Assembly (NCBI GenBank): GCA_944325155.1
Contig: CALUYY010000006.1
Span: forward strand, 62,001 to 126,000
Source: Candidatus Gastranaerophilales bacterium
GTDB lineage: Bacteria; Cyanobacteriota; Vampirovibrionia; Gastranaerophilales; Gastranaerophilaceae
Direction: 5' to 3'
Length of the DNA stretch: 64,000 nt
Below the pieces are notes generated by a model. That model worked only from the letters and a program-made list of their open reading frames with translations. It was not told where the DNA came from and did not search any database. Within the stretch, counting starts at the first letter, position 1; each line of letters opens with the position of its first letter. Below are positions 10,406 through 18,848 of the stretch, in pieces. The position numbers and the translations under genes were made by a program.

Positions 10406-10458
10406 AATTATCCCCCGATTGCTTGAAAAATAAGCGATATACAATTATACTCTAATTT

Positions 10459-11079
10459 ATGGAAAATATGTCAAGCAATGAATTTTATTTTATAGGTTTG
10501 TCTTTGGCTTCAAATTCGACGCATGACAGCTCAATTGCGGTCATTAACAGGGAAAGAAAAATTGTTTATTTGAATAAAGTTTATTTTTCGGATGATATTA
10601 AACTTTTTTTTGAAACATCGTCTTTTGTCAATAATTCAATCGCAATGGTAAGTTTGGCTCCCGATGAATCTTTATTGGACGGGAAATGGAGAATTCATTC
10701 CAAAAATTATAAAATGCTCGGAGACAACTTTAAAGTTAATAAAAACAACTGGACAAACAGATTAAACGAAAGACTGAAAGACTTTTTCCTTAGATTAAAC
10801 GAAACAAAATGCAGAGTTTTAAGGTGCAATATCAATCTTTTAAGACAAAGCTACGGATTAAATTTTGATTATTTAGAAAGAACTTCTCTTGACTGTAAAA
10901 GCTTTCAGGCAGGCTTAAGAATTAAATTCGGGTTTGATACAATCCCGGATAACCTTCTTCCCGCTTCAAGCCTGGAAGCAATTTTGTGCGCGTTATTTGC
11001 CTATGACATAGGGCTTGATAACATAAAAACGAAAGAACTGTCCGAATATTCGGGACTGAAGGTTTTAAACAGGGTTTAA
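10459..11079 (+). CDS. Putative RNase H-like fold protein (DUF429-like)
   Basis: A 206-aa cytoplasmic protein. The start 'FIGLSLASNSTHDSSIAVIN' resembles the first acidic beta-strand of RNase H-like folds, and the late 'SLEAILCALFAYDIG' resembles the 'DAlvcALtA' helix of DUF429 predicted nucleases. However, the first-strand Asp expected in DUF429 ('GvDlA') reads Ser here ('GLSLA'), so activity is doubtful. The assignment rests on pattern recognition only. It converges tail-to-tail with the HD-GYP gene, the two stop codons sharing bases in TTAA. Confidence 0.45.
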   Translation: MENMSSNEFYFIGLSLASNSTHDSSIAVINRERKIVYLNKVYFSDDIKLFFETSSFVNNSIAMVSLAPDESLLDGKWRIHSKNYKMLGDNFKVNKNNWTNRLNERLKDFFLRLNETKCRVLRCNINLLRQSYGLNFDYLERTSLDCKSFQAGLRIKFGFDTIPDNLLPASSLEAILCALFAYDIGLDNIKTKELSEYSGLKVLNRV

Positions 11080-12365
11080 CCTTTTATTTTAACAAGCGCA
11101 TCATATACAATAGGATCCCATTTTGAATTGCATTCGGATTTCAAAATTTCAAGCGCTTCAGAGTTTGTTTTTGCTTTTCTGTGGCTTCTATCCTGTGTCA
11201 GAGCGCAATAAGCATCTGCAAGCGCAATAATCCTTGAGCCGAAAGGAATTGAAAAACCTTTTAGGCCTTCGGGTTTTCCGGAGCCGTCATAGCGTTCTTT
11301 TTGATAATAAACATAAGGAACAACTTCCGATAAGAAATTAATATTCATCAATAAGCCGACACCTGCGTTGGGGTGCTGCTGAAGTTTTTCCCATTCTTTA
11401 TTTGTTAATTTATCTTTTTTGGTAAAGAGTTTTTCGTTTAAAGTAATTTTTCCTATATTTTGCAATAATCCCGCATAATATATAAGGTCTGTCGTTTTTT
11501 CGTTTAAGCCCAACGTATGGCAGATTTCTCTGGATAATTCCGCAACATTTTTTGAATGGTTATTTTTATATCTGCTTCTAAGGTCAACCGCACTTGCCAT
11601 TGTTTCAACAAAAGCCTGCTGCTGGTCTTGAAGGTCGCCTATAATTGCGGTTAATTGGGCTCTCAGGTTTTGAAGCTCCGAAGTTGATACGACATCATGC
11701 GCCAAAACCTTTTTAACCTCGTCAATAAGCTTTTGAATACCTAAAGATGTAACAAAAAGACCGGCCGTTATTTTTAATAATTCCGCATATCTGGGTTCAA
11801 GAGGCTTATTTATTTCTCTTTTAACTTCAATTGAACCTATGCATTCAAAATTGTTTTTCATCGGAAAAACTTTTGTTATAGTGGTTTTATTTTTAACGGT
11901 TATAATTTTTTCTTTTTCGAAACATTCTCTTATATGGGAATTAATTCTTGATTTTACGACATTTTTTGATGAGCCCGCAAATTTTAAGGGCGCCTTTTTA
12001 ATTGATAAATAGATATTGCATTCGGTTAGCGAAAGCATTAATTTAATTGCTCTTGCAATAGAATCATAAATTATATAATCTTCATGCTTGCCGAACCCGA
12101 GCAAAGATAAGGTGGAATCAATAGAATAAATGGAAATTAATTCTTTTAATTGTTCTTTTAAACTTTCCGATTTATCTTTTTTGTGATGTGAAATTTTATC
12201 CGCAAGAGAATCGTTTATTAAGTTTTCACATAAAAAATCGCCGAGGTTAAGAGCAAAAATCTCTTCTAAGGGATCATCGTTCATAAGATCCATAGAACGT
12301 GAAAACAGCGAAACCCCGCCGTCTTTTAAAATATCTAATTCTTCTCGGTTTTTGGCATCTTCCAT
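11076..12365 (-). CDS. HD-GYP-like regulatory protein with degenerate metal site
   Basis: A 429-aa soluble protein. The N-terminal part is helical and charged; the middle (about 90-210) looks GAF-like; a helix follows; the C-terminal 160 residues are HD-GYP-like. HD-GYP domains normally hydrolyse cyclic di-GMP. Here the fold-defining residues remain ('HSKNVAEL' at about 270, 'QQHPNAGVGLL', 'KPEGLKG..IPFGSRIIALAD'), but the HD pair reads Gln-Asn in 'LLQNIGKI', the HH pair before 'ERYDGSG' reads Gln-Lys, and GYP reads GKP. Loss of these metal ligands argues for a non-catalytic sensor or scaffold. It is transcribed divergently from metX. Confidence 0.8.
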   Translation of the reverse strand: MEDAKNREELDILKDGGVSLFSRSMDLMNDDPLEEIFALNLGDFLCENLINDSLADKISHHKKDKSESLKEQLKELISIYSIDSTLSLLGFGKHEDYIIYDSIARAIKLMLSLTECNIYLSIKKAPLKFAGSSKNVVKSRINSHIRECFEKEKIITVKNKTTITKVFPMKNNFECIGSIEVKREINKPLEPRYAELLKITAGLFVTSLGIQKLIDEVKKVLAHDVVSTSELQNLRAQLTAIIGDLQDQQQAFVETMASAVDLRSRYKNNHSKNVAELSREICHTLGLNEKTTDLIYYAGLLQNIGKITLNEKLFTKKDKLTNKEWEKLQQHPNAGVGLLMNINFLSEVVPYVYYQKERYDGSGKPEGLKGFSIPFGSRIIALADAYCALTQDRSHRKAKTNSEALEILKSECNSKWDPIVYDALVKIKG

Positions 12366-12450
12366 TTAATATTTTCCTATCTGATAAATAATATCCTAAC
12401 TTCGTTTCCAAATATTATATCGGCATTTTTTGTCAAAACTTTTGGTTTTT

Positions 12451-12479
12451 TTTACAAAAATTATACTTTAGTTTGTAAA
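12451..12479. promoter_or_regulatory. Inverted repeat in the metX / HD-GYP intergenic region
   Basis: TTTACAAA and TTTGTAAA form perfect 8-bp arms separated by 13 bp, about 40 bp upstream of the metX ATG. TTTACA and TGTAAA inside it also sit 17 bp apart, so it could be the promoter itself, an operator, or both. Confidence 0.35.
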
Positions 12480-12518
12480 AAACATACATATGGATGAAAA
12501 ATGTGTTAATATTTGGGA

Positions 12519-13628
12519 ATGGAAAATTCAATCGGTTTAGTTCAAACGCAATATCTGAAGCTGAATAAAACATTGACTCTTGAATGTACAAAAAGCCTTA
12601 AAGATATTCAAATAGCATACGAAACATACGGAACTTTAAACGAAAATAAAGATAACGTGATTTTAATCTGTCATGCTCTGACGGCCGATGCGCATGCCGC
12701 AGGATACCACAGCGAAAATGACAGAAAACCGGGCTGGTGGGATTCCATGATAGGCCCGAATAAAGCGTTTGACACAAATAAATTTTTTGTAATCTGCTCA
12801 AACGTTCTTGGCGGCTGCAAGGGAACAACGGGGCCTTCAAGCATTAACCCCGACACAAATAAACCCTACGGGCATGATTTTCCCGTTATTACCGTTGAAG
12901 ATATGGTAAAAGTCGAAAAAGAACTTATCGACTTTTTGGGAATAAAAAAAATAATAACGGTCGGGGGTTCTATGGGCGGCATGCAGGCAATAGAGTGGGC
13001 AATAAAGTACCCGGAGTATGTTGATTCCGTTATAATAACGGCGTCCGCCTCAAGATTATCCGCTCAGGGAATAGCCTTTAATGCGGTCGGGAGAAACGCA
13101 ATCATATCGGACCCCAATTTTAATAACGGCGATTATTACGAAGGAATACACCCGGAAAGAGGGCTTGCAATTGCAAGAATGGTGGGGCATATAACGTATT
13201 TATCGGAACAAGCCATGCACAATAAATTCGGGCGCAATTTTAAAGATAAGCCCCGTTTTGATTTTGATGTCGATTTTCAGGTTGAATCATACCTTGAATA
13301 TCAGGGGAGAATTTTTGTAGACAGGTTTGATGCAAACAGCTATCTTTACATTACAAAAGCGCTTGATTATTATGACCCCATTACAAAATACGGAAGTTTA
13401 GAGAATGCATTTAAAAATACAAATGCAAGATTTTTGGTTATATCATTTTCATCCGATTGGCTTTTCTCGACGGAACAGGCAAAAGAAGTGGTAAGCGCAT
13501 TAATTAATATAAATAAAGACGTATCTTTTGTCGAATTAAAAAGCCCATGCGGACATGACGCCTTTTTAATTGAATTTGAAAACCAGACAAAAATAATTAA
13601 AAGCTTTCTTAAAAAATGCGGGGAATAA
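12519..13628 (+). CDS. metX: Homoserine O-acetyltransferase
   Basis: Alpha/beta-hydrolase acyltransferase acylating L-homoserine, the first committed step of methionine synthesis. Visible features are 'ICHALTADAHAAG', the oxyanion/substrate segment 'NVLGGCKGTTGPSS', the nucleophile elbow 'GGSMGGMQA', and the Asp and His of the triad in 'FSSDWLF' and 'CGHDAF'. The length is typical (about 370 aa). The ATG at 12519 is preferred over the TTG two codons upstream. The metW gene begins three bases after the stop, so the two form an operon. Whether the acyl group is acetyl or succinyl cannot be settled from sequence alone; the MetX family name is used. Confidence 0.94.
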   Translation: MENSIGLVQTQYLKLNKTLTLECTKSLKDIQIAYETYGTLNENKDNVILICHALTADAHAAGYHSENDRKPGWWDSMIGPNKAFDTNKFFVICSNVLGGCKGTTGPSSINPDTNKPYGHDFPVITVEDMVKVEKELIDFLGIKKIITVGGSMGGMQAIEWAIKYPEYVDSVIITASASRLSAQGIAFNAVGRNAIISDPNFNNGDYYEGIHPERGLAIARMVGHITYLSEQAMHNKFGRNFKDKPRFDFDVDFQVESYLEYQGRIFVDRFDANSYLYITKALDYYDPITKYGSLENAFKNTNARFLVISFSSDWLFSTEQAKEVVSALININKDVSFVELKSPCGHDAFLIEFENQTKIIKSFLKKCGE

Positions 13629-13631
13629 ATT

Positions 13632-14228
13632 TTGGGAAGAACATTAAACTATAAGCAGATAACAAAACTTGTCGAGCCGAATTCAAGAATATTGGATTTG
13701 GGTTCGGGCGACGGATATTTATTTAAAAAGCTTGTTGATGAAAAACAGGTAAAAGGCGTCGGCGTTGAAATTAATCAGGAAGAAGTCATAAAAGCAATGG
13801 AAAAAGGGCTTCCTATCATTCAGGGCGACATTGACGAAGGTTTAAAACAATTTCCCGATAAAAGCTTTGATTATGCAATTTTGAACCAGACGCTTCAATC
13901 AACCGATAAGCCCGATTATGTTTTGGAAGAAATGCTTCGGGTTTCAAAAAAAGCGATTGTTTCATTTCCCAATTTCGGATATTGGAGAGTAAGATGTTAT
14001 CTTTTCTTTAAGGGTAAAATGCCGAAATCAAAAGCACTTCCTTATGAATGGTACAATACGCCGAATATTCACCTTAATACAATTAAAGATTTTTTTGAAT
14101 TTTGCAAAATTCATAATATAACAATTTTAGAATCCATTTATCTTGCAAAGAAAAAAGCAAGAAAAAGAATTATAAAAGCGGTTGCAAATTTGCTGTCGGA
14201 AGAGGCCATATTTGTCATAACAAAATAA
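13632..14228 (+). CDS. metW: MetW methyltransferase-fold protein
   Basis: A 198-aa class I SAM-dependent methyltransferase-fold protein of the MetW family, almost always paired with metX and thought to be needed for its acyltransferase activity. The SAM motif I reads 'ILDLGSGDGYLF'. Family-specific blocks are 'YAILNQTLQS', 'EEMLRVSKKAIVSFPNFGYW' and 'PYEWYNTPNIH'. The start is TTG, three bases after the metX stop, and 'GGGGAATAAA' in the end of metX can serve as its ribosome binding site. The methyl acceptor, if any, is unknown. Confidence 0.93.
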   Translation: MGRTLNYKQITKLVEPNSRILDLGSGDGYLFKKLVDEKQVKGVGVEINQEEVIKAMEKGLPIIQGDIDEGLKQFPDKSFDYAILNQTLQSTDKPDYVLEEMLRVSKKAIVSFPNFGYWRVRCYLFFKGKMPKSKALPYEWYNTPNIHLNTIKDFFEFCKIHNITILESIYLAKKKARKRIIKAVANLLSEEAIFVITK

Positions 14229-14406
14229 TGTTAAGAAATGTTAAATATAAAGTATATAAAAAAGCAATATTTTTTCAATAATTTACTTTATATAAGTACA
14301 AGAGGAAAACAAAGAGAGAGAAAGACATTAAACCAATACCACTTACCGACTACCACAAAAGAGGATTAAAAACAGAATTTGGCTCCCTTAAAAAGGGAGT
14401 TTTTTA
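14227..14406 (+). other. Intergenic transcript tail or candidate small RNA with terminator
   Basis: After metW lie two direct copies of AATGTTAAG/A at a 10-bp period (14227-14245), an AT-rich stretch, a GA-rich run (14303-14324), and then an intrinsic terminator at 14383-14406 (CTCCCTT / AAGGGAG plus T7). The terminator may simply end metXW, about 155 nt downstream of metW. A second reading is a short independent RNA. No open frame of note is present. Confidence 0.35.
14383..14406 (+). terminator. Intrinsic terminator downstream of metXW
   Basis: Seven-bp arms CTCCCTT and AAGGGAG around a 3-nt loop, followed by T7. Confidence 0.85.
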
Positions 14407-14505
14407 TTGTTAAAAAATGTAACAAAATTAAAGTTTCGGGGGATATATGCCGATAAAAATTTTTAGATAAGATAAGGAGCAATATTGCCATAAGGCAGAG
14501 ATATT

Positions 14506-15429
14506 ATGATTGATTTATCTATTGATATTTCATACATATCAAGATATTACGGTCTTTCAACAGCAAGAATGTTTGAATACCGGCTTGGTATGCAAAATGG
14601 TGAGGACAACGGCGAAAATATCACCATTAAAACCGAAGACGGCGAAATCACCGTCAACGGCGCTTTGTTGCAAAAACTCCTTGAAGAGCCCGAAAAACTG
14701 GCTCAAATTTTAAAACTGGAAGATCCCCAAAACAGATATTTAATAATTCAACAATTCAATGAAGAAGACCTTGTGAAGCTCCTTCCGTTTTTGACCAGCG
14801 AACAATTGGCGTTCGGTCTTCAATATTTTACGGTCGCAGGGTTAAACGAACTGTTGATAAATCTGCCTAAAGAACAGATGATATTTTTGCTCCTTCAGCA
14901 TTTCACGATGGAAGACGTTGTGCCTTTCATGCAGGTTAACGAAATGGATGAGTTTTTGGAATCTACACACCTTGAGAAAAAAGACGTAATGGAATATTTC
15001 GAAGGTCTTGAATATGAAAAATTCCAAAAGCTTATGATGAACCAATTCGGACCCGAATTTAAAGAAAAATCGGCAAAAGAATATCTTGAATACATTGAAA
15101 ATATGGAAGACAGAGATTATCAAAGATTTCTTTTGGGAATGCAGACAGAAGAAAAAATGGAAATGATAGCGGGACTTTGCGAAATTAACCCCGACTATTA
15201 CTATGAATTTGATAATTCAATTCTTGCAAGACCGATGATAATAAATATGGAAAAAGAAGACATCATAAAAACGATGACAACGCTTGATCCCGAATTTTTG
15301 GTTCCGATGATTGAAGAATTGCCCAAAGATTTAATTCAGGTTGTTGCAACGCAAATTGACCCTACGGATTTTTCGGAAATTTTATCAAGAGAATTTCCCG
15401 ATATGATAATGGAGATGCTTGCGGGTTAA
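14506..15429 (+). CDS. Helical-repeat protein resembling MgtE N-terminal domains
   Basis: A 307-aa acidic, all-helical cytoplasmic protein without a signal peptide. After about 50 residues it is built of repeated helical hairpins with the pattern 'L..l...l..LLpfL...q', for example 'KLLPFLTSEQLAFGLQYFT', 'ELLINLPKEQMIFLLLQHFT' and 'PMIEELPKDLIQVVATQID'. This resembles the superhelical N-domain of MgtE magnesium transporters and FliG-like folds, but the CBS and membrane domains of MgtE are absent. It may be an adaptor or regulator. The ATG at 14506 has AAGG about 10 nt upstream; a later ATG at residue 29 is also possible. Monocistronic. Confidence 0.6.
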   Translation: MIDLSIDISYISRYYGLSTARMFEYRLGMQNGEDNGENITIKTEDGEITVNGALLQKLLEEPEKLAQILKLEDPQNRYLIIQQFNEEDLVKLLPFLTSEQLAFGLQYFTVAGLNELLINLPKEQMIFLLLQHFTMEDVVPFMQVNEMDEFLESTHLEKKDVMEYFEGLEYEKFQKLMMNQFGPEFKEKSAKEYLEYIENMEDRDYQRFLLGMQTEEKMEMIAGLCEINPDYYYEFDNSILARPMIINMEKEDIIKTMTTLDPEFLVPMIEELPKDLIQVVATQIDPTDFSEILSREFPDMIMEMLAG

Positions 15430-15476
15430 TCATTAAAAATTGCACAAGATAAAAAGTTTAAAGTATAATTAATTTC

Positions 15477-16292
15477 ATGAAAAATATTTTGAGATTAATT
15501 ATTGTTTTATTTTTTGCGTTTTTTATTCAAATGCAGGCTATATCAAAAGATGTAACAATAACCGTTATATCGGATGCGCATATAAAATCGGATAAAAAAG
15601 ATAATACGATGACTCCTTCAATTGCAAAGCTTTTAAAGGCAATTGAGCAGACAAACATTGATTCATCGGATTATGTAATTTTTTTGGGCGATAACGTTCA
15701 AAATGCGGACAGAGTTGATACGGCAATGTTTTCAAAAATAATAAAAAAGCTGAATAAACCTTATTATACGGTTATCGGGAACAGAGACATCAGCAAAACA
15801 AGAGGAATGGATAAAAAAGAATACTTTAGAATTGTAAATAAATTTTCCTCAAACAAAACAAGCAAAATGCCCTGCTATAAAAGAGCGGACGATTTAATTT
15901 TTATCTTTTTATCGGGCGTAAACGAAACTTTCCCCACATATAAAGGATATTATAAGGCGTACGAGCTTGAGTTTCTGGATAAGACCCTGGATAAATTCAA
16001 GGATAAAAAAGCGATAATTTTCCAGCATTTCCCGGTTATTCCGCCCTGTGAAGACGAGATGAGGCAGACTTATAAGCCGGAAGAATATATAGATATATTA
16101 AACAGACATTCTAACGTTCTTGCCGTTGTTTCGGGACATTACCACAGAGAAAACGTTATTGAAGATAAAAACAAAGTTAAGCATATAAGCGTCGGGGCGT
16201 TATCCCAAACGGGGGAATACGAACAAATTAAAATTTATGATAATAAAGACGGAACATATTCAATTACCGCCACAATTTTAAGCGTTCAATAG
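15477..16292 (+). CDS. Exported calcineurin-like metallophosphoesterase
   Basis: A 271-aa protein with a signal peptide (about 1-23) followed by a metallophosphoesterase domain, so it probably acts in the periplasm. Metal-site motifs are 'ISDAHI' (32-35), 'FLGDNV' (71-73) and 'VSGHYHRE' near the C-terminus, with 'FQHFP' between. The usual GNH[DE] motif reads GNRD (about 101-104), replacing the catalytic-site His with Arg. This may alter activity or mark a subfamily. It lies 10 bp upstream of the ArnT-like glycosyltransferase, suggesting co-transcription and a link to envelope glycan or lipid-phosphate metabolism. The substrate is unknown. Confidence 0.85.
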   Translation: MKNILRLIIVLFFAFFIQMQAISKDVTITVISDAHIKSDKKDNTMTPSIAKLLKAIEQTNIDSSDYVIFLGDNVQNADRVDTAMFSKIIKKLNKPYYTVIGNRDISKTRGMDKKEYFRIVNKFSSNKTSKMPCYKRADDLIFIFLSGVNETFPTYKGYYKAYELEFLDKTLDKFKDKKAIIFQHFPVIPPCEDEMRQTYKPEEYIDILNRHSNVLAVVSGHYHRENVIEDKNKVKHISVGALSQTGEYEQIKIYDNKDGTYSITATILSVQ

Positions 16293-16302
16293 AGGAAAAA
16301 AG

Positions 16303-17997
16303 ATGGGAAACCTTAAAAATGCCGTTATAAATACGGTTATAAAATATAAAGATATATTTTGCATTTTATCTTTAATTGTTTTTTGTATTTTATTTTATTT
16401 TATCGGACTCGGCGATTACAGATTAATTGATATTGACGAAACAAGATATATAAACATAGCAAGAAAAATGCTTGAAAATAAAGACTATATAACGCCCGTT
16501 TTAAATTTTGAACCGTTTTTGGAAAAACCGCCTTTGTATTACTGGCTGTGTGTTATATCTTATAAAATTTTTAATTCAACAAACGAATTTGCATCAAGAT
16601 TTCCGGTTGCGTTTTTATCTTCCGCAGGCGTTTTTGCAACGTATTTTTTTGTTCTGTTTATAACTAAATCAAGATTATTTGCATATCTATCCGCAGGCAT
16701 TTTAATGTCTGCATTTTGGTATACATTATTTTCCCATATCGCAATCCTTGATTTGGGGTTTGTCGTTCTTACGATGTGTGCAATATATTTCGGGATTTCT
16801 ACTTTATATGTTGAGAATGAAACAAAAAAGAAAATCTTATGGTATCTGGGGTATCTTTTTATCGGTTTATCGGTGCTTCAAAAAGGCTTAATCGGAATAA
16901 TCATTCCTTCAATGGTAGTTTTTATAGCGTTTTTAATATATAAAAGAGCAAAAGAAATTTTTAGGCCTTCTTATATAATCCCGGGTGTTATTATTTTTCT
17001 TCTTGTTACAATCCCCTGGCATTATCTTGTGTATAAGGCAAACGGGGAAGTCTGGTTCAGAGAATACATTATAAAACACCATTTTGCAAGATTTATAGAC
17101 TCTTCCATGGGCATAAAAAGAAAACACGGCTTTTTCTATTATATTCCGATTGTTTTGGGAGGATTGCTGCCTTGGAGTATGTTTTTTATTTCATCCGTTA
17201 TAAAAGGAATTAAAAACGGCGTTAAAGAAAACAAATTTATAAGCTTGTCTTTGGACAAAAGGTTTGATGGCATAATTTTATTTTCAATTATTTATTTTGT
17301 ATCGGTTTTTGTTTTCTTTTCAATTTCAAGCACCAAGCTTCCCACATATATTTTAACCGTTTTTCCTCCGGTATCGATTATTACGGGATATTTATGGTAC
17401 GGGTATATAAAAGATATAAAATATGAAAAATATATTAAAATATCAGGCGTTATAACATTAACATTGTTCTTATTATCGGGGCTTTTCGGGATATTTTATT
17501 ACGGATTGGGGTATATAAATGTCGGGATAATATTAGCGTTATCATTTTTTATAATACCTTTATTCGGATTTTATTTTCTTTATAAAAAGAAAAAACTTGC
17601 GCTATGGTTTGTATTTTTATTTCTTTCGTTATCATTATGCTTTACTTGCCCGCCTTTATTTAATTTTGTAACAAGCTTCGGGCAGGATGAAATTGAAGAA
17701 TATGCAAAAATTGCAGCCGGAGAAAACAGTGAAAACGAATTTATTTTATATGACTGTTCCAAAAAATACAGTGTTTTAAACAGCTACAATAAAAAACCCG
17801 TTCACCTTATAAACGGACAATCAAAAGAACATAAAAAATATTTTAAAAATACTGTAAATTCCGCCGTTAAAAACAAAGAAGTTATTTATCTTATTACAAA
17901 AAACAAGAAAAAATATTCAAAGAACGATTTAAAATTGTTTACCTTATATAAAAAGGGCGAAAAATATACATTTTATAAATATACTCCCCAAAAATAA
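16303..17997 (+). CDS. ArnT/PMT-like membrane glycosyltransferase (GT83/GT39 family)
   Basis: A 564-aa polytopic inner-membrane protein with about 12 hydrophobic segments. The first periplasmic loop contains the family's acidic motif ('DIDETRYINIARKML') and 'FEPFLEKPPLYYWL', as in ArnT and protein O-mannosyltransferases, which move sugars from polyprenyl-phosphate to lipid A or proteins. 'SSTKLPTYILTVFPP' is the other conserved block. A hydrophilic C-terminal part of about 100 aa follows. GAGGAAAAAAG gives a good ribosome binding site. Sugar and acceptor cannot be inferred; the phosphoesterase immediately upstream is probably in the same operon. Confidence 0.88.
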   Translation: MGNLKNAVINTVIKYKDIFCILSLIVFCILFYFIGLGDYRLIDIDETRYINIARKMLENKDYITPVLNFEPFLEKPPLYYWLCVISYKIFNSTNEFASRFPVAFLSSAGVFATYFFVLFITKSRLFAYLSAGILMSAFWYTLFSHIAILDLGFVVLTMCAIYFGISTLYVENETKKKILWYLGYLFIGLSVLQKGLIGIIIPSMVVFIAFLIYKRAKEIFRPSYIIPGVIIFLLVTIPWHYLVYKANGEVWFREYIIKHHFARFIDSSMGIKRKHGFFYYIPIVLGGLLPWSMFFISSVIKGIKNGVKENKFISLSLDKRFDGIILFSIIYFVSVFVFFSISSTKLPTYILTVFPPVSIITGYLWYGYIKDIKYEKYIKISGVITLTLFLLSGLFGIFYYGLGYINVGIILALSFFIIPLFGFYFLYKKKKLALWFVFLFLSLSLCFTCPPLFNFVTSFGQDEIEEYAKIAAGENSENEFILYDCSKKYSVLNSYNKKPVHLINGQSKEHKKYFKNTVNSAVKNKEVIYLITKNKKKYSKNDLKLFTLYKKGEKYTFYKYTPQK

Positions 17998-18025
17998 AAG
18001 AAAACCTTCCTTGTCTGAGGAAGGG
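17990..18025 (-). terminator. Minus-strand intrinsic terminator
   Basis: CCTTCCT and AGGAAGG arms (18006-18025, 6-nt loop). On the minus strand the hairpin is followed by TTTTCTTTTATTTTT, so it ends the gene at 18072-18644; it may also help stop the plus-strand gene. Confidence 0.75.
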
Positions 18026-18071
18026 AGTTTGTCTGTTTAGTGATTAATAGTTTTTATAATAGAGTTTGAGT

Positions 18072-18644
18072 TTAGTTTAACCCTTGGTATACAGGGTGTT
18101 GAGCTATAATTTTTCTTATTTCGTCGCCTTTGCCGTTATCTCTTGCATTTAATTTGGCGATATAATTTTCACGTTTAACAAGAGGATGATTTGACATTGC
18201 AACGGTTCTGTCGCGTCTTACAAATGAGTTCCAGGTTGAAACTTCTTTAAACCATGCTCTTGTTTCTTCCGCTTTTGTATTTGTCATTGTGTGGTGTTGT
18301 GATTCATGAGCTATTAAGCAGGCAATTGCTTCAACAGGGGCATTTTTGTGTTCATGGTTAATATAGATAATAACTTTGCCCGAATTTGTTTTTGTGGTCA
18401 AAGCTTCGCAATCCGAAGCACCGTAAATCGTTAAATCTCTAAACATTACTCTAATCGGTTTTCCCGTTGCGTTTCTGCCGTTTAAAATCGAAATAACATC
18501 GCCCTTTCCTACCGATTCAAGAGCGGTTAAGGCAGCCGCAATCTGGGTGTTTTTGGTAATGTTTGCAAAATCACTTGTGTGCCCTATATTATTTGTAAAA
18601 AATACCGTAAGGCATATTATTACCGCTATTAAAAACTTTTTCAT
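18072..18644 (-). CDS. Secreted protein with HExxH zincin-like motif
   Basis: A 190-aa protein (from MKKFLIAV) with a clear signal peptide ending near residue 23. The mature part contains 'IACLIAHESQHHTM', an HExxH motif at about 113-117 preceded by a hydrophobic helix and followed by 'KAEETRAW', whose Glu residues could be the third zinc ligand of a gluzincin. I recognise no named peptidase family, so proteolysis is inferred from the motif and export only. An ATG five codons upstream (18659) is an alternative start, but the signal peptide is cleaner from 18644. Monocistronic, with its own terminator. Confidence 0.7.
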   Translation of the reverse strand: MKKFLIAVIICLTVFFTNNIGHTSDFANITKNTQIAAALTALESVGKGDVISILNGRNATGKPIRVMFRDLTIYGASDCEALTTKTNSGKVIIYINHEHKNAPVEAIACLIAHESQHHTMTNTKAEETRAWFKEVSTWNSFVRRDRTVAMSNHPLVKRENYIAKLNARDNGKGDEIRKIIAQHPVYQGLN

Positions 18645-18848
18645 ACTACACAGACTCATTATTACTCACTAAACTCTGATACTCCTTATCTCGGCAGACA
18701 AAATACAAAACTTTAAGATTTTATCTATCATTGTTACATTTATTTACATATACATCCGAATTGCCCCCTTAGAGCATAAATCCGGCAGCATAAAAAGTTA
18801 AACTGAATTTGTAGCGAGTGAGTTAAAAGGCGTTATCAAACAAATAAG

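Noticed and set aside
14231-14245. TTAAG/TGTTAA tandem as a Pho box
   Set aside because: The period is 10 bp, whereas Pho boxes repeat at 11 bp, and the adjacent genes are not phosphate-related.
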